Shown: positions 1-7,463 of the stretch, piece after piece
Position numbering within the stretch: the first letter of the stretch is position 1
Layout: each line of letters starts with the position of its first letter
DNA from: Flexithrix dorotheae DSM 6795
Lineage (GTDB): Bacteria; Bacteroidota; Bacteroidia; Cytophagales; Flammeovirgaceae
Assembly (NCBI RefSeq): GCF_000379765.1
Contig: NZ_KB903443.1
Coordinates: 396,952 to 460,951 of the forward strand
Direction: 5' to 3'
DNA length: 64,000 nucleotides
Notes under the pieces: generated by a model
The model's input: only the letters and a program-made list of their open reading frames with translations
Told to the model about the DNA's origin: nothing
Database searches by the model: none
Position numbers and translations under genes: made by a program

Positions 1-243
1 ATGAATTAGCTTTTGTCTATTTTTCCAGTCGATGAAAAATAGACGAAAAAATCTTGCCTTCAAAAAGGTCTTCCGAGCAAGTAAGGAAGGTATTTGCAAT
101 ATTTTCCCACTTGGGACTTGAAAAAAATCTCCCGTATCTAGTAGTCTTTCCCACACTAATTTTGAAGGCGGTCTTGCTTATATACAGCATTATCATAAAA
201 TGAGTTTTTAGTAATTGATTAGCCAAAAATGTTTCATCCTTTA
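1..243. other. Left-edge region without a recognisable gene
   Basis: No reading frame here looks like a protein-coding gene. A 69-codon minus-strand frame (17-226) has no recognisable domain, no signal peptide and no convincing start, so it is left out. The stretch is AT-rich. Confidence 0.5.
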
Positions 244-276
244 TTGAAGTAGTTTAGTGTGGAAACCATACGTTTG
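244..276 (+). promoter_or_regulatory. Candidate Bacteroidota promoter (TTG-N22-TAnnTTTG)
   Basis: TTG at 244-246 and TACGTTTG at 269-276 match the -33 and -7 elements known for Bacteroidota sigma-A promoters, with a 22-base spacer. Transcription would start near 281-284 and run into the strong hairpin at 361-390 after about 105 bases. No convincing gene lies between, so a small RNA is possible. Confidence 0.4.
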
Positions 277-360
277 ATTAATTTTCAATATTCGAGGCTA
301 GAAACGAGGATGAACGGAGAAAAGCGTTTTTAATGCTTTTTCATGACAAGCCATATAAAA

Positions 361-390
361 ATCCTGAGGGCTAGCCTTCAGGATTTTTTT
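361..390. terminator. Bidirectional terminator, contains the stop codon of the acyltransferase gene
   Basis: A ten-pair hairpin (ATCCTGAGGG / CCTTCAGGAT) with loop CTAG is followed on the plus strand by eight T residues and on the minus strand by TTTTTATAT. The stop codon of the minus-strand gene (371-373) lies in the loop. It can end that gene and any plus-strand transcript from the promoter at 244-276. Confidence 0.75.
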
Positions 391-1150
391 TATGTTCTTC
401 CGGATTTTGCTCTATTATTTCCCTCACTGTTTCCACTATTTCATCTATGGAAAGATTATCGGGAAACACAATGGGCGCTTTAAATTTCACTTCCAGTTTT
501 ACCCCCCTTTTTTTGTAAAAAAGTCCTTTTTTATCAAATGCCCGTCTGAATCCGTTAATCACCACCGGCACCACAATAGGGTTGAGTTGTTTGATCAAAT
601 GAGCCGTTCCTTTTCTTATTGGTGCATAAGGGCTTGTGGTTCCCTGTGGAAAACTGACTACCCAACCTTGTTTGAGAGCCATTTTTATTTTATCGAAAGC
701 ATTTTCATCCACATTTCGATTTACATTTTGCCCCTTCGCTCTCCACGATCTTTTTATGGTTACGGCTCCTGCATAGCTCAGAATCCGGGGAATCATTCCA
801 CCATCCTTCATCGTTTCTTCGGCAGCTACATAAAAATTATTAACTCTGGGCATGAGCAGATAAAGGGGAAAATTGATGGTGTTTTTAAAATGCCATTTTA
901 CACTACAAAAAATATGGTAGAAGGCAATGACATCGGCAAAATAAGTCTGGTGATTTGATAGAAAAATGACATTGGTATTTGGGAGATTTTCAATATGCTC
1001 TGTTCCCTCAATTTTCATAGAATTGGTCAGGGCAAACCTTGGGTAGGTCACTGCCCCCACCACACCAATCAAAAATCTTTTTAGAATAATATAATTACCA
1101 AAGGGATCTTTTTTTAGTAATGGGATGGTTGGTAATTTCTTTTTTCTCAT
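371..1150 (-). CDS. PlsC-family lysophospholipid acyltransferase
   Basis: A 259-residue protein of the 1-acyl-sn-glycerol-3-phosphate acyltransferase (PlsC/LPLAT) superfamily, expected to transfer an acyl chain to a lysophospholipid or related acceptor at the inner membrane. The catalytic block is SNHQTYFAD (His67, Asp73), which has five residues between His and Asp where the family normally has four; the second block FPQGTTSPYAPIRKGT (from about 167) replaces the usual FPEGTRS. It has a hydrophobic segment near residues 20-40. The gene stands alone on the minus strand and ends inside its own terminator. The exact acceptor cannot be told from sequence; it could belong to lipid remodelling rather than de novo phosphatidate synthesis. 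Confidence 0.85.
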   Translation of the reverse strand: MRKKKLPTIPLLKKDPFGNYIILKRFLIGVVGAVTYPRFALTNSMKIEGTEHIENLPNTNVIFLSNHQTYFADVIAFYHIFCSVKWHFKNTINFPLYLLMPRVNNFYVAAEETMKDGGMIPRILSYAGAVTIKRSWRAKGQNVNRNVDENAFDKIKMALKQGWVVSFPQGTTSPYAPIRKGTAHLIKQLNPIVVPVVINGFRRAFDKKGLFYKKRGVKLEVKFKAPIVFPDNLSIDEIVETVREIIEQNPEEHKKNPEG

Positions 1151-1300
1151 TAGTACTCCTACTTATTTTTCGAGAATCATTCGCCAAAATAAATACTTTT
1201 GTGGTGCACAGCAGCTCCTGAAAATGATTTTTTCGTTTCCAGAGCTTTAAATTATCATTAATTTTTTTCTGGTGAGCACACCCGGACTCCCCTTTTTATC

Positions 1301-1690
1301 TCAAACGGTTATTTCTAAAATATTTCCATCTGGATCAACGATGCTGCTTTCGTAGAAACCATCTCCGGTAGTTCTTGGTCCATCCAGTTTTTTAAATCCG
1401 TCATTCACCATTTTTTCTGTCAGTTCATCCACTTTTTCCTTACTTCCTACAGAAAATGCCATATGAGTAAAACCCGAATAAAATTTTTCAGCATCTTTAT
1501 CCTGTTCGTTCATTCCTACTCTTCTCATTAATTCCAAACTCGCTCCTTCTTTAAAGGTAATGAAATAGGACTCAAATCCTTTTTTAGTGTTCACATATTT
1601 TTCATTGGACCTTCCCTGGAAATATTTTTCATAGAAAGCTTTTAATTCTTCCAGTTGACTGGTCCAAATGGCCACATGGTTTATTGTCAT
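1301..1690 (-). CDS. VOC superfamily (glyoxalase/dioxygenase-like) protein
   Basis: A 129-residue single-domain protein of the vicinal oxygen chelate fold. It starts MTINHVAIWTSQLEELKAFY, the usual first beta-alpha unit with a metal-ligand His (His5), and ends with DGFYESSIVDPDGNILEITV, the usual closing strand with a Glu ligand. Length fits one half of a glyoxalase I-type protein that dimerises. Many such proteins are annotated as lactoylglutathione lyase, but substrate cannot be inferred: members act on methylglyoxal adducts, aromatic diols or antibiotics. It is a single gene on the minus strand, divergent from trmD, with no operon partner. Confidence 0.85.
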   Translation of the reverse strand: MTINHVAIWTSQLEELKAFYEKYFQGRSNEKYVNTKKGFESYFITFKEGASLELMRRVGMNEQDKDAEKFYSGFTHMAFSVGSKEKVDELTEKMVNDGFKKLDGPRTTGDGFYESSIVDPDGNILEITV

Positions 1691-1842
1691 TATATTTTGG
1701 TTATAGTATTAAATAAATAGACAGCTAAAATAGGATAAATTTCTAAGTAAGTACCAGTCCTTTTTTAATATCCACCAGGTTTGACAAATTAAAAGGTTAT
1801 TATTTCTGTCCAACTACTTACTAACCTGCACTTTTAATTTCT

Positions 1843-1850
1843 TAATTTTG
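1843..1850 (+). promoter_or_regulatory. -7 element of the trmD promoter
   Basis: TAATTTTG fits the TAnnTTTG -7 consensus and lies 28 bases before the trmD start. No exact TTG is visible at the expected -33 distance, so the call rests on one element only. Confidence 0.4.
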
Positions 1851-1877
1851 GGTTTTAGAAAAATATTCAGATAAAAT

Positions 1878-2582
1878 ATGATGCAGATTGATATCATCAC
1901 CTGTCTTCCAAAATTATTAGAAAGTCCGTTTAATCAGTCTATTTTACATCGGGCAAAAACCAAAGAGTTGGTAAATGTAGATATTCACGATTTAAGGGAT
2001 TATAGTATCAATAAACACAAACAGGTAGATGATTATGCCTATGGTGTAGGTGCTGGTATGGTATTAATGATCGAGCCAATAGCCAAATGTATTGAACAAC
2101 TTCAGGCGAAAAGAACTTATGATGAAATTATTTATATGACTCCGGATGGAGAAACTTTTAACCAGCCCATGGCTAACCAGCTATCTTTAAAAAAGAATTT
2201 AATCATTATTTGCGGACATTATAAAGGCATTGATGAGAGAGTTCGAGAGCATATAGTAACAAAAGAAATTAGTATTGGTGATTTTGTACTTTCTGGTGGA
2301 GAATTGGCTGCTGCAGTTGTTTCAGATGCCATTATCCGATTATTACCCGGGGTCCTTTCCGATGAAACTTCGGCTCTTACCGATTCTTTTCAAGATGGTT
2401 TACTTGCCCCTCCGGTTTACACAAGGCCAGCGCAATACAATGATTGGAATGTGCCTGATATCCTGCTTTCCGGTAATGAAGCTAAAATTCAGGAATGGCG
2501 ATTAAATAAATCGCTTGAAAGAACAAAAACCAGGCGCCCGGATATGTACGAGAAGTTCAAAAAAGATCAGATGGGTGAATAA
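1878..2582 (+). CDS. trmD: tRNA (guanine(37)-N1)-methyltransferase TrmD
   Basis: A 234-residue SPOUT-class methyltransferase that methylates N1 of G37 in tRNAs reading CNN codons, preventing +1 frameshifting. Recognisable blocks are [17 protein letters not shown] at the start, [13 protein letters not shown], the knot region [13 protein letters not shown], and [13 protein letters not shown], followed by the C-terminal domain with [14 protein letters not shown]. Two ATG codons are adjacent (1878 and 1881) and either may be used. In many bacteria trmD sits with rpsP, rimM and rplS; here it stands apart from all of them, with its own candidate promoter just upstream. Confidence 0.97.
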   Translation: MMQIDIITCLPKLLESPFNQSILHRAKTKELVNVDIHDLRDYSINKHKQVDDYAYGVGAGMVLMIEPIAKCIEQLQAKRTYDEIIYMTPDGETFNQPMANQLSLKKNLIIICGHYKGIDERVREHIVTKEISIGDFVLSGGELAAAVVSDAIIRLLPGVLSDETSALTDSFQDGLLAPPVYTRPAQYNDWNVPDILLSGNEAKIQEWRLNKSLERTKTRRPDMYEKFKKDQMGE

Positions 2583-2635
2583 TTTCAGGTGGATCAAACC
2601 TGATTTTTATCATGGGATGATTTATACCTCACATT

Positions 2636-2643
2636 TAGTTTTG
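2636..2643 (+). promoter_or_regulatory. -7 element before the fatty acid hydroxylase gene
   Basis: TAGTTTTG matches TAnnTTTG and lies 32 bases upstream of the ATG at 2675, just after trmD. It suggests that the hydroxylase has its own start site rather than relying on read-through from trmD. No clear -33 TTG was found. Confidence 0.35.
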
Positions 2644-2674
2644 AGAAAAAATTGAAATTTTTTAAAACTGAATT

Positions 2675-3319
2675 ATGGCACATCCAACAATACCAGATCA
2701 CCTCCAACCCAGATTTGATGGAAAAAATGAAACTGAAAGAGGAAGACTTTTCAACAATAAATTATTAGAAAAACTCACCAGAACCTCTTTAGAAGTACCG
2801 GTGATTATGCACACAATTATTGCCACTACAGTCCTTTATCTGGGTTACAGCAAAATCGGACTCACAACATTACAATTAACAGGCCTATTTGCAGCAGGCG
2901 TTCTGATGTGGACTTTCACAGAATATTGGGTGCACCGGGGAGTATATCATTGTCAGACCAACTGGAATTGGCTAAAAAACGTTCAGCACATGGGTCATGG
3001 CATTCACCATCAATATCCAAGAGATGCCAAAAGGCTGGCTATGCCTCCTCTTCCGGCTATCATTTTAGTTTCCCTTATTTTCGGAATATTCTGGTTGATA
3101 ATGGGAAATTATGCATTTGGCTTTTTCCCAGGCTTTCTCATTGGGTACATGTTGTATATTACTCTGCATTATGCCCAACACAGGTATAAAGCACCTAAAT
3201 TTAAGCCTTTACAGACACTTTGGAAATTTCACGCTTTGCACCATTACAAATATCCGGACAAAGCTTTTGGAGTATCTACCCGACTTTGGGATTATATTTT
3301 TAGGACAATTCCCGAATAA
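2675..3319 (+). CDS. Sterol desaturase/fatty acid hydroxylase superfamily protein
   Basis: A 214-residue integral membrane di-iron enzyme of the fatty acid hydroxylase family, close in layout to fatty acid 2-hydroxylases (FA2H/Scs7) without the cytochrome b5 domain. The histidine clusters are intact: EYWVHRGVYH (His87, His92), HMGHGIHHQYPRD (His105-His112), HYAQH (His165, His169) and FHALHHYKYP (His186-His190). Hydrophobic segments flank them. The known reaction of the family is O2-dependent 2-hydroxylation of fatty acyl chains, often those of sphingolipids. It is followed by a desaturase and a 2OG oxygenase on the same strand, suggesting a lipid-tailoring function; the substrate is inferred, not seen. 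Confidence 0.88.
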   Translation: MAHPTIPDHLQPRFDGKNETERGRLFNNKLLEKLTRTSLEVPVIMHTIIATTVLYLGYSKIGLTTLQLTGLFAAGVLMWTFTEYWVHRGVYHCQTNWNWLKNVQHMGHGIHHQYPRDAKRLAMPPLPAIILVSLIFGIFWLIMGNYAFGFFPGFLIGYMLYITLHYAQHRYKAPKFKPLQTLWKFHALHHYKYPDKAFGVSTRLWDYIFRTIPE

Positions 3320-3486
3320 ATCAGAAATTTTCTGGTTTCAACTAAATACAATTTGCCTGAGTAAGGATTGTTGTTTTTATTTTAGAACTTTACAAAAAAT
3401 AACTCACTAAATACTTTTTAACTGAAAAGTTGAAAGTATTCCATTTTGCCTAAATATTTTAATTACTAACATTTTATAAAAAATAA

Positions 3487-4221
3487 ATGATCATAATCGC
3501 CTTTTTTATCTGGCATTGGTATGCCTCACTTTTTTGTCAGACTTTCTTTTTACATCGGTACGCTGCACATAAATCCTTTACCATGTCCAAAACCTGGGAA
3601 AAAGTATTTTATGTAATCACATGGATTTGTCAGGGTTCTTCTTATCTCAGTCCTTATGGCTATGGTGTGATGCACAGGCTTCACCATGCCTATCCAGACA
3701 CCGAAAAAGACCCACATTCACCAAAATATTCGGATAATTTATTTTCCATGATGTGGGATACCAAAACCATTTATTCAGCAATTAAAAAAGACCAGTATCC
3801 GGTAGAAGAACAATACAAAAAAGGAGTTCCAAACTGGAAAGCCTTTGATAAATTCGCTTCTTCATGGTTCTCAAAAATAGGATGGGGAGTTTTCTATACT
3901 TTATTTTATATCCAATTTGCCACACATTGGTGGATGTTTTTGTTACTTCCCATTCACTATATTATGGGTCCTGTACATGGAGCGGTAATCAACTGGTTTG
4001 CCCATAAGTTTGGCTATGTCAACTTCAAAGTGAGTGACACTTCTAAAAATATACTGCCTTTTGATTTTCTTATGTTTGGTGAGGGTTATCACAATAACCA
4101 CCACAAATACGGAGGCAGGGCTAACTTTGGGGTTAAATGGTTTGAAATTGATCCAGCCTATATTATTATTAAAATTTTAAATGGCTTTGGCATTATTAAA
4201 ATTAAAAAAGCACAATCATGA
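3487..4221 (+). CDS. Acyl desaturase (membrane di-iron fatty acid desaturase)
   Basis: A 244-residue desaturase of the stearoyl-CoA delta-9 type, with the three histidine boxes of the family: HRYAAH (23-28), HRLHH (63-67) and HNNHH (202-206). Spacing and the motifs HAYPDTEKDPHSP and GEGYHNNHHKYGGRANFG are typical. It is expected to introduce a cis double bond into an acyl chain at the membrane using O2 and an electron donor. It is shorter at the N-terminus than eukaryotic homologues, as usual in bacteria. Its TGA overlaps the ATG of the next gene (ATGA), so the two are translationally coupled. Confidence 0.9.
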   Translation: MIIIAFFIWHWYASLFCQTFFLHRYAAHKSFTMSKTWEKVFYVITWICQGSSYLSPYGYGVMHRLHHAYPDTEKDPHSPKYSDNLFSMMWDTKTIYSAIKKDQYPVEEQYKKGVPNWKAFDKFASSWFSKIGWGVFYTLFYIQFATHWWMFLLLPIHYIMGPVHGAVINWFAHKFGYVNFKVSDTSKNILPFDFLMFGEGYHNNHHKYGGRANFGVKWFEIDPAYIIIKILNGFGIIKIKKAQS

Positions 4222-4994
4222 TAAATTTCGAATTAATTGAGGCTAATAAAGAAGCATTGAGGGAACAGTTTTTAAATGCAAAACCTTTTCCTCATCTGGG
4301 AATAAAAGATTTTTGCTATCAGGAAAAAATAGAGCAGCTCTTTGCCAAAATTCCGGAAATAGAAACCAAAAGTGCTGATTATATTTTTGCCAAAAACAAA
4401 TTCGAAAAATCGAAATTCAGGGAAATGGGTGAGGAATTCGAGGAATTATATCAGGATTTAGTTTCTGAAAGATTCCAGAAATTGCTTTCCTATATCACCA
4501 ATGAAGATGTATTTGTAGATCAGAAGTTTTACGGAGGGGGAATTCATCAGGGCAAAACAGGAAGCTTTCTGGATATGCATGCAGATTTCAATTATCACCC
4601 ACTTGAGCCAAATTGGTTCAGAAACCTCAACCTGCTTTTGTATTTAAATAAAGATTGGAAGAAGGAATACGGTGGTGAACTGAAATTAGAAGACAAAAGG
4701 ACTGGTGAAAAAACGGAAGTAGATGTTCCTTTTAACCAGATGACAATCATGCTGTGCAGAGGCTATACTCTTCATGGCTACGATCCTATCAATTTTCCGG
4801 AAGGCACTTTTAGAACTTCAATAGCGGCCTATGCCTATACCCTAGAAGAGGAAAGAAAAGAAGCTGCCAGAACCACTGAATGGCACATTGAAAAGGAAAA
4901 AGGGGGAACATTAAAATACCTGGTTTCCAAAATATGGGTACCGGCAGTTAAACTAAAAAGTAAGTTTTCAAAAAGTAAAACGGCTAAAAATTAA
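4218..4994 (+). CDS. 2OG-Fe(II) oxygenase (prolyl 4-hydroxylase-like)
   Basis: A 258-residue protein with the double-stranded beta-helix signature of 2-oxoglutarate/Fe(II) dioxygenases: HAD (His121, Asp123), distal LHGYDP (His186) and the 2OG-binding Arg199 in FRTSIAAYAY. GGELKLEDK before the distal His is typical of the prolyl-4-hydroxylase-like branch (2OG-FeII_Oxy_3). It overlaps the desaturase by four bases and is thus probably co-expressed with it and perhaps with the fatty acid hydroxylase. Members of this branch also act on sugars and lipids as well as proline, so the acceptor is open. A basic, lysine-rich tail (last 25 residues) may hold it near the membrane. Confidence 0.85.
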   Translation: MINFELIEANKEALREQFLNAKPFPHLGIKDFCYQEKIEQLFAKIPEIETKSADYIFAKNKFEKSKFREMGEEFEELYQDLVSERFQKLLSYITNEDVFVDQKFYGGGIHQGKTGSFLDMHADFNYHPLEPNWFRNLNLLLYLNKDWKKEYGGELKLEDKRTGEKTEVDVPFNQMTIMLCRGYTLHGYDPINFPEGTFRTSIAAYAYTLEEERKEAARTTEWHIEKEKGGTLKYLVSKIWVPAVKLKSKFSKSKTAKN

Positions 4995-5146
4995 CAAGCC
5001 GTTTGCTGAAAGTTTTGATAAACAAGTGAGTGGAAATTCATGATAATATTCGTTTTTCCACTCACTTATTTTTTTTATTATTGTACTCTCCCTTACCAAA
5101 CGACTTCCATTTTTTCTTAATTCTAACACTTGCTATCATCCAAAGT

Positions 5147-6625
5147 ATGTTATATAAAAATCTCCTCCTCTTTTCAATTTTTCTTTTTTCAGCACTTCAA
5201 CTCAAAACCTCCAATAGTCAAACTCCGATAACTGAATCCAAAACTACTGTCAGTGACCTGAAGGTTTTCCTTGATGATTTGCAGAAAGACCCGGAGATGA
5301 AAGGTTCTCTCCTTTCATTTTATCTCACCTCTTCTACCACAAATGAACCACTAATGGATTATAATGCTGATTTGGGAATGGCAACTGCTTCCACCATGAA
5401 GGCCATTACCACAGCCACTGGTTATGAAGTGCTTGGTGCAGATTTTAAATTTGAAACCAATCTTGAATATGACGGGGTACTTACTGAGGATGGAACATTG
5501 AATGGAAATGTCTACATCCGGGGCGGAGGAGATCCCACTTTGGGTTCGGATAATATGCCCTCCTTAATGGACTTTTTTGCAAATAGAATTATTGAAAAAG
5601 GCATCCGTAAAATTAATGGGGCGGTAATTGGCGATGCCAGCATTTTTGAAACACAAATGACCCCTGATTCCTGGACCTGGGATGACATGGGTAATTATTA
5701 TGGAGCCGGGGCTTCCGGCCTGTGCATTAATGAAAATCAGTACAGGTTATTTTTTAAAACAGGAGCAAATGAGGGAGATCCAACCACTATTATGGGAATG
5801 GAGCCAAAAATTCCCGGACTCAATTTTAAAAATGAGATAATTACAGGTAAAAAAGGCTCGGGGGATAACGCTTACATTTATGGTGGTGAATATTCCTATG
5901 AAAGAAACATTAGAGGGACCTTGCCTCCCAATTACAGTGATTTTATGATTAAAGGTTCTATTCCGGATCCTGCACTTTTCTGTGCAGATAGGTTAAAATT
6001 TGCCCTGGAAGCCAAAAATATTTCAGTTTCTCATGCTGCCACCACCTGCCGAATATCCGGTAAAACTGATAAAACCAGAATCAATATTTACACCCACCAT
6101 TCGGCTCCCTACAACGAAATCATAAAAGAAACCAATTTTGAGAGTGTAAACCTTTTTGCAGAAGCCATTTTTAAAATGATTGGCTACAAATTAAAAGGAG
6201 AAGGAAGCAATGCCAAAGCAGAAGAAGCTATAAAGGAATACTGGGAAGCTAAAGGAATAGACATGACGGGAGTTTTTCTGGAAGACGGCAGTGGCCTGTC
6301 CAGGTTTAATTTGATCTCTGCCAGGCAGATGGCAGAAATTCTAAAACTAACCTATCAAAATGATGAAGCCAAGTACTATTATTACTCACTTCCTTTAGTA
6401 GGAAAATACGGTACAGTAAAATATATGGGAAAAGGAACTGCTGCAGATGGCAGAATCAGGTCCAAAAGTGGTTATATCCGAAGAGTTAGAGGTTATACAG
6501 GGTATGTCAATACTTTATCAGGAAAAAAGCTTATTTTCAGTGTTTTAATCAATAATTACTCAAAATCTTACAGAGATCTCACCAGAGATTTTGAAAAGTT
6601 AATGGATATGATGGCAAGGCTTTAA
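5147..6625 (+). CDS. dacB: D-alanyl-D-alanine carboxypeptidase/endopeptidase (PBP4, DacB family)
   Basis: A 492-residue periplasmic penicillin-binding protein of peptidase family S13, which trims or cleaves D-Ala cross-links in peptidoglycan. The start at 5147 gives a clean signal peptide (MLYKNLLLFSIFLFSALQLK); the frame is open upstream to 5030 but that extension adds an unlikely leader. The active-site SxxK is STMK (Ser82, Lys85), the second motif lies in DGSGLSRFN, and the third is KSG in RSKSGYIRR (KTG in most relatives). The block VYIRGGGDPTLGSD is characteristic of this family. The gene stands alone, about 150 bases after the oxygenase gene. Confidence 0.93.
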   Translation: MLYKNLLLFSIFLFSALQLKTSNSQTPITESKTTVSDLKVFLDDLQKDPEMKGSLLSFYLTSSTTNEPLMDYNADLGMATASTMKAITTATGYEVLGADFKFETNLEYDGVLTEDGTLNGNVYIRGGGDPTLGSDNMPSLMDFFANRIIEKGIRKINGAVIGDASIFETQMTPDSWTWDDMGNYYGAGASGLCINENQYRLFFKTGANEGDPTTIMGMEPKIPGLNFKNEIITGKKGSGDNAYIYGGEYSYERNIRGTLPPNYSDFMIKGSIPDPALFCADRLKFALEAKNISVSHAATTCRISGKTDKTRINIYTHHSAPYNEIIKETNFESVNLFAEAIFKMIGYKLKGEGSNAKAEEAIKEYWEAKGIDMTGVFLEDGSGLSRFNLISARQMAEILKLTYQNDEAKYYYYSLPLVGKYGTVKYMGKGTAADGRIRSKSGYIRRVRGYTGYVNTLSGKKLIFSVLINNYSKSYRDLTRDFEKLMDMMARL

Positions 6626-6823
6626 AACTTATTAAGAAAATTTTTCAAACAATTGCTTTAGTATACCTACCACTTCAATTGCATTTACCCAATACGATAA
6701 AATTTTTCACTATTTTAATTCCCCAAAACCTACATATTAATTCATCTGGCAGAAATTAAAAGGCATCCTAATTGATATTTCTCTAGCTTTACAATTGCCA
6801 AATAGCAAACTAAAACTAACAAG

Positions 6824-6922
6824 ATGAAAAGGTTCATAACCGAATTTAAATTTAGTCTCAAGAGAGGCTATAATTTAATTTTGTTGCCCAGTTTCATCCC
6901 TAAACAAATGATACACAGATGA
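6824..6922 (+). CDS. Possible 32-codon upstream ORF coupled to the next gene
   Basis: An ATG at 6824 opens a frame of 32 codons (MKRFITEFKF start, ends QMIHR) whose TGA overlaps the ATG of the following gene as ATGA. The peptide is basic with a hydrophobic middle (NLILLPSFIP) and matches no family I know. The exact 4-base overlap is typical of translational coupling, but an ORF this short can occur by chance. Confidence 0.3.
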   Translation: MKRFITEFKFSLKRGYNLILLPSFIPKQMIHR

Positions 6923-7383
6923 AAAAAATTATTTATACGGCTTTAACAATATTAATATCCAGCTCATTATCAGCACAAACTTCTCCAAACCTTCAGGCAT
7001 CCAATCAGAGAATATCCGGAGAAGGTTTTTCCATCCACAGTTATTTAGATGAAAATTCAAATTTCTTAATTACCGCTTCTGAAACTTCCAGCAAAACTTT
7101 CACAATGGAGACAAAGGAAGAGGCTGGATTTTTAGTGGTAAAAATTCAGGAATGCAAATCCAACCTACAAATTTTACTTACCACTTCAAAGGGTGAAATT
7201 GTTTTAAAAAGAAATTTTAGTGAGCCTGAGTTTGCCTTTCATCACGATTTAAATACAGAAGCTTCTGAAATTTTCTTTATGCAGATTTTAGATGAAAAAG
7301 GAATAGAATTAAGCAGACTTCATATAGAAAAGGTAAGAAACCTGCATAAAAGTAAAAGCCAGGAATTCTTTTCTATTGACTAA
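6919..7383 (+). CDS. Secreted protein of unknown function
   Basis: A 154-residue protein starting with a signal peptide (MKKIIYTALTILISSSLSAQ) and predicted to be exported. The mature part is short beta-strand-rich sequence with no motif I recognise; the end (FMQILDEKGIELSRLHIEK) vaguely resembles the last strands of T9SS sorting domains, but the rest of such a domain is missing, so that is not claimed. It lies between the PBP4 gene and a bidirectional terminator, preceded by a possible coupled upstream ORF. Confidence 0.75.
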   Translation: MKKIIYTALTILISSSLSAQTSPNLQASNQRISGEGFSIHSYLDENSNFLITASETSSKTFTMETKEEAGFLVVKIQECKSNLQILLTTSKGEIVLKRNFSEPEFAFHHDLNTEASEIFFMQILDEKGIELSRLHIEKVRNLHKSKSQEFFSID

Positions 7384-7410
7384 TGGAAAGAAGTATACCT
7401 CAAAAACAAA

Positions 7411-7443
7411 AAAGCTCTTCAAATCAACTGAAGAGCTTTTTTG
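7411..7443. terminator. Bidirectional terminator
   Basis: Hairpin AAGCTCTTCA / TGAAGAGCTT with loop AATCAAC is followed by a T run on the plus strand and preceded by A-rich sequence that gives a T-rich run on the minus strand. It separates the convergent secreted-protein gene and narK-like gene. Confidence 0.85.
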
Positions 7444-7463
7444 TTTTCGTTAAGATTATTGTA

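Noticed and set aside
17-226. 69-codon minus-strand ORF at the left end
   Set aside because: No domain, no signal peptide and no usable start; its composition looks like noise and a plus-strand promoter lies just beyond it.
392-958. 188-codon plus-strand ORF opposite the PlsC-like gene
   Set aside because: It is the antisense of a clear acyltransferase and its protein has no sensible composition.
5030-5146. Longer N-terminus of the PBP4-type gene
   Set aside because: The added 39 residues contain no domain and would precede a normal signal peptide that starts at 5147.
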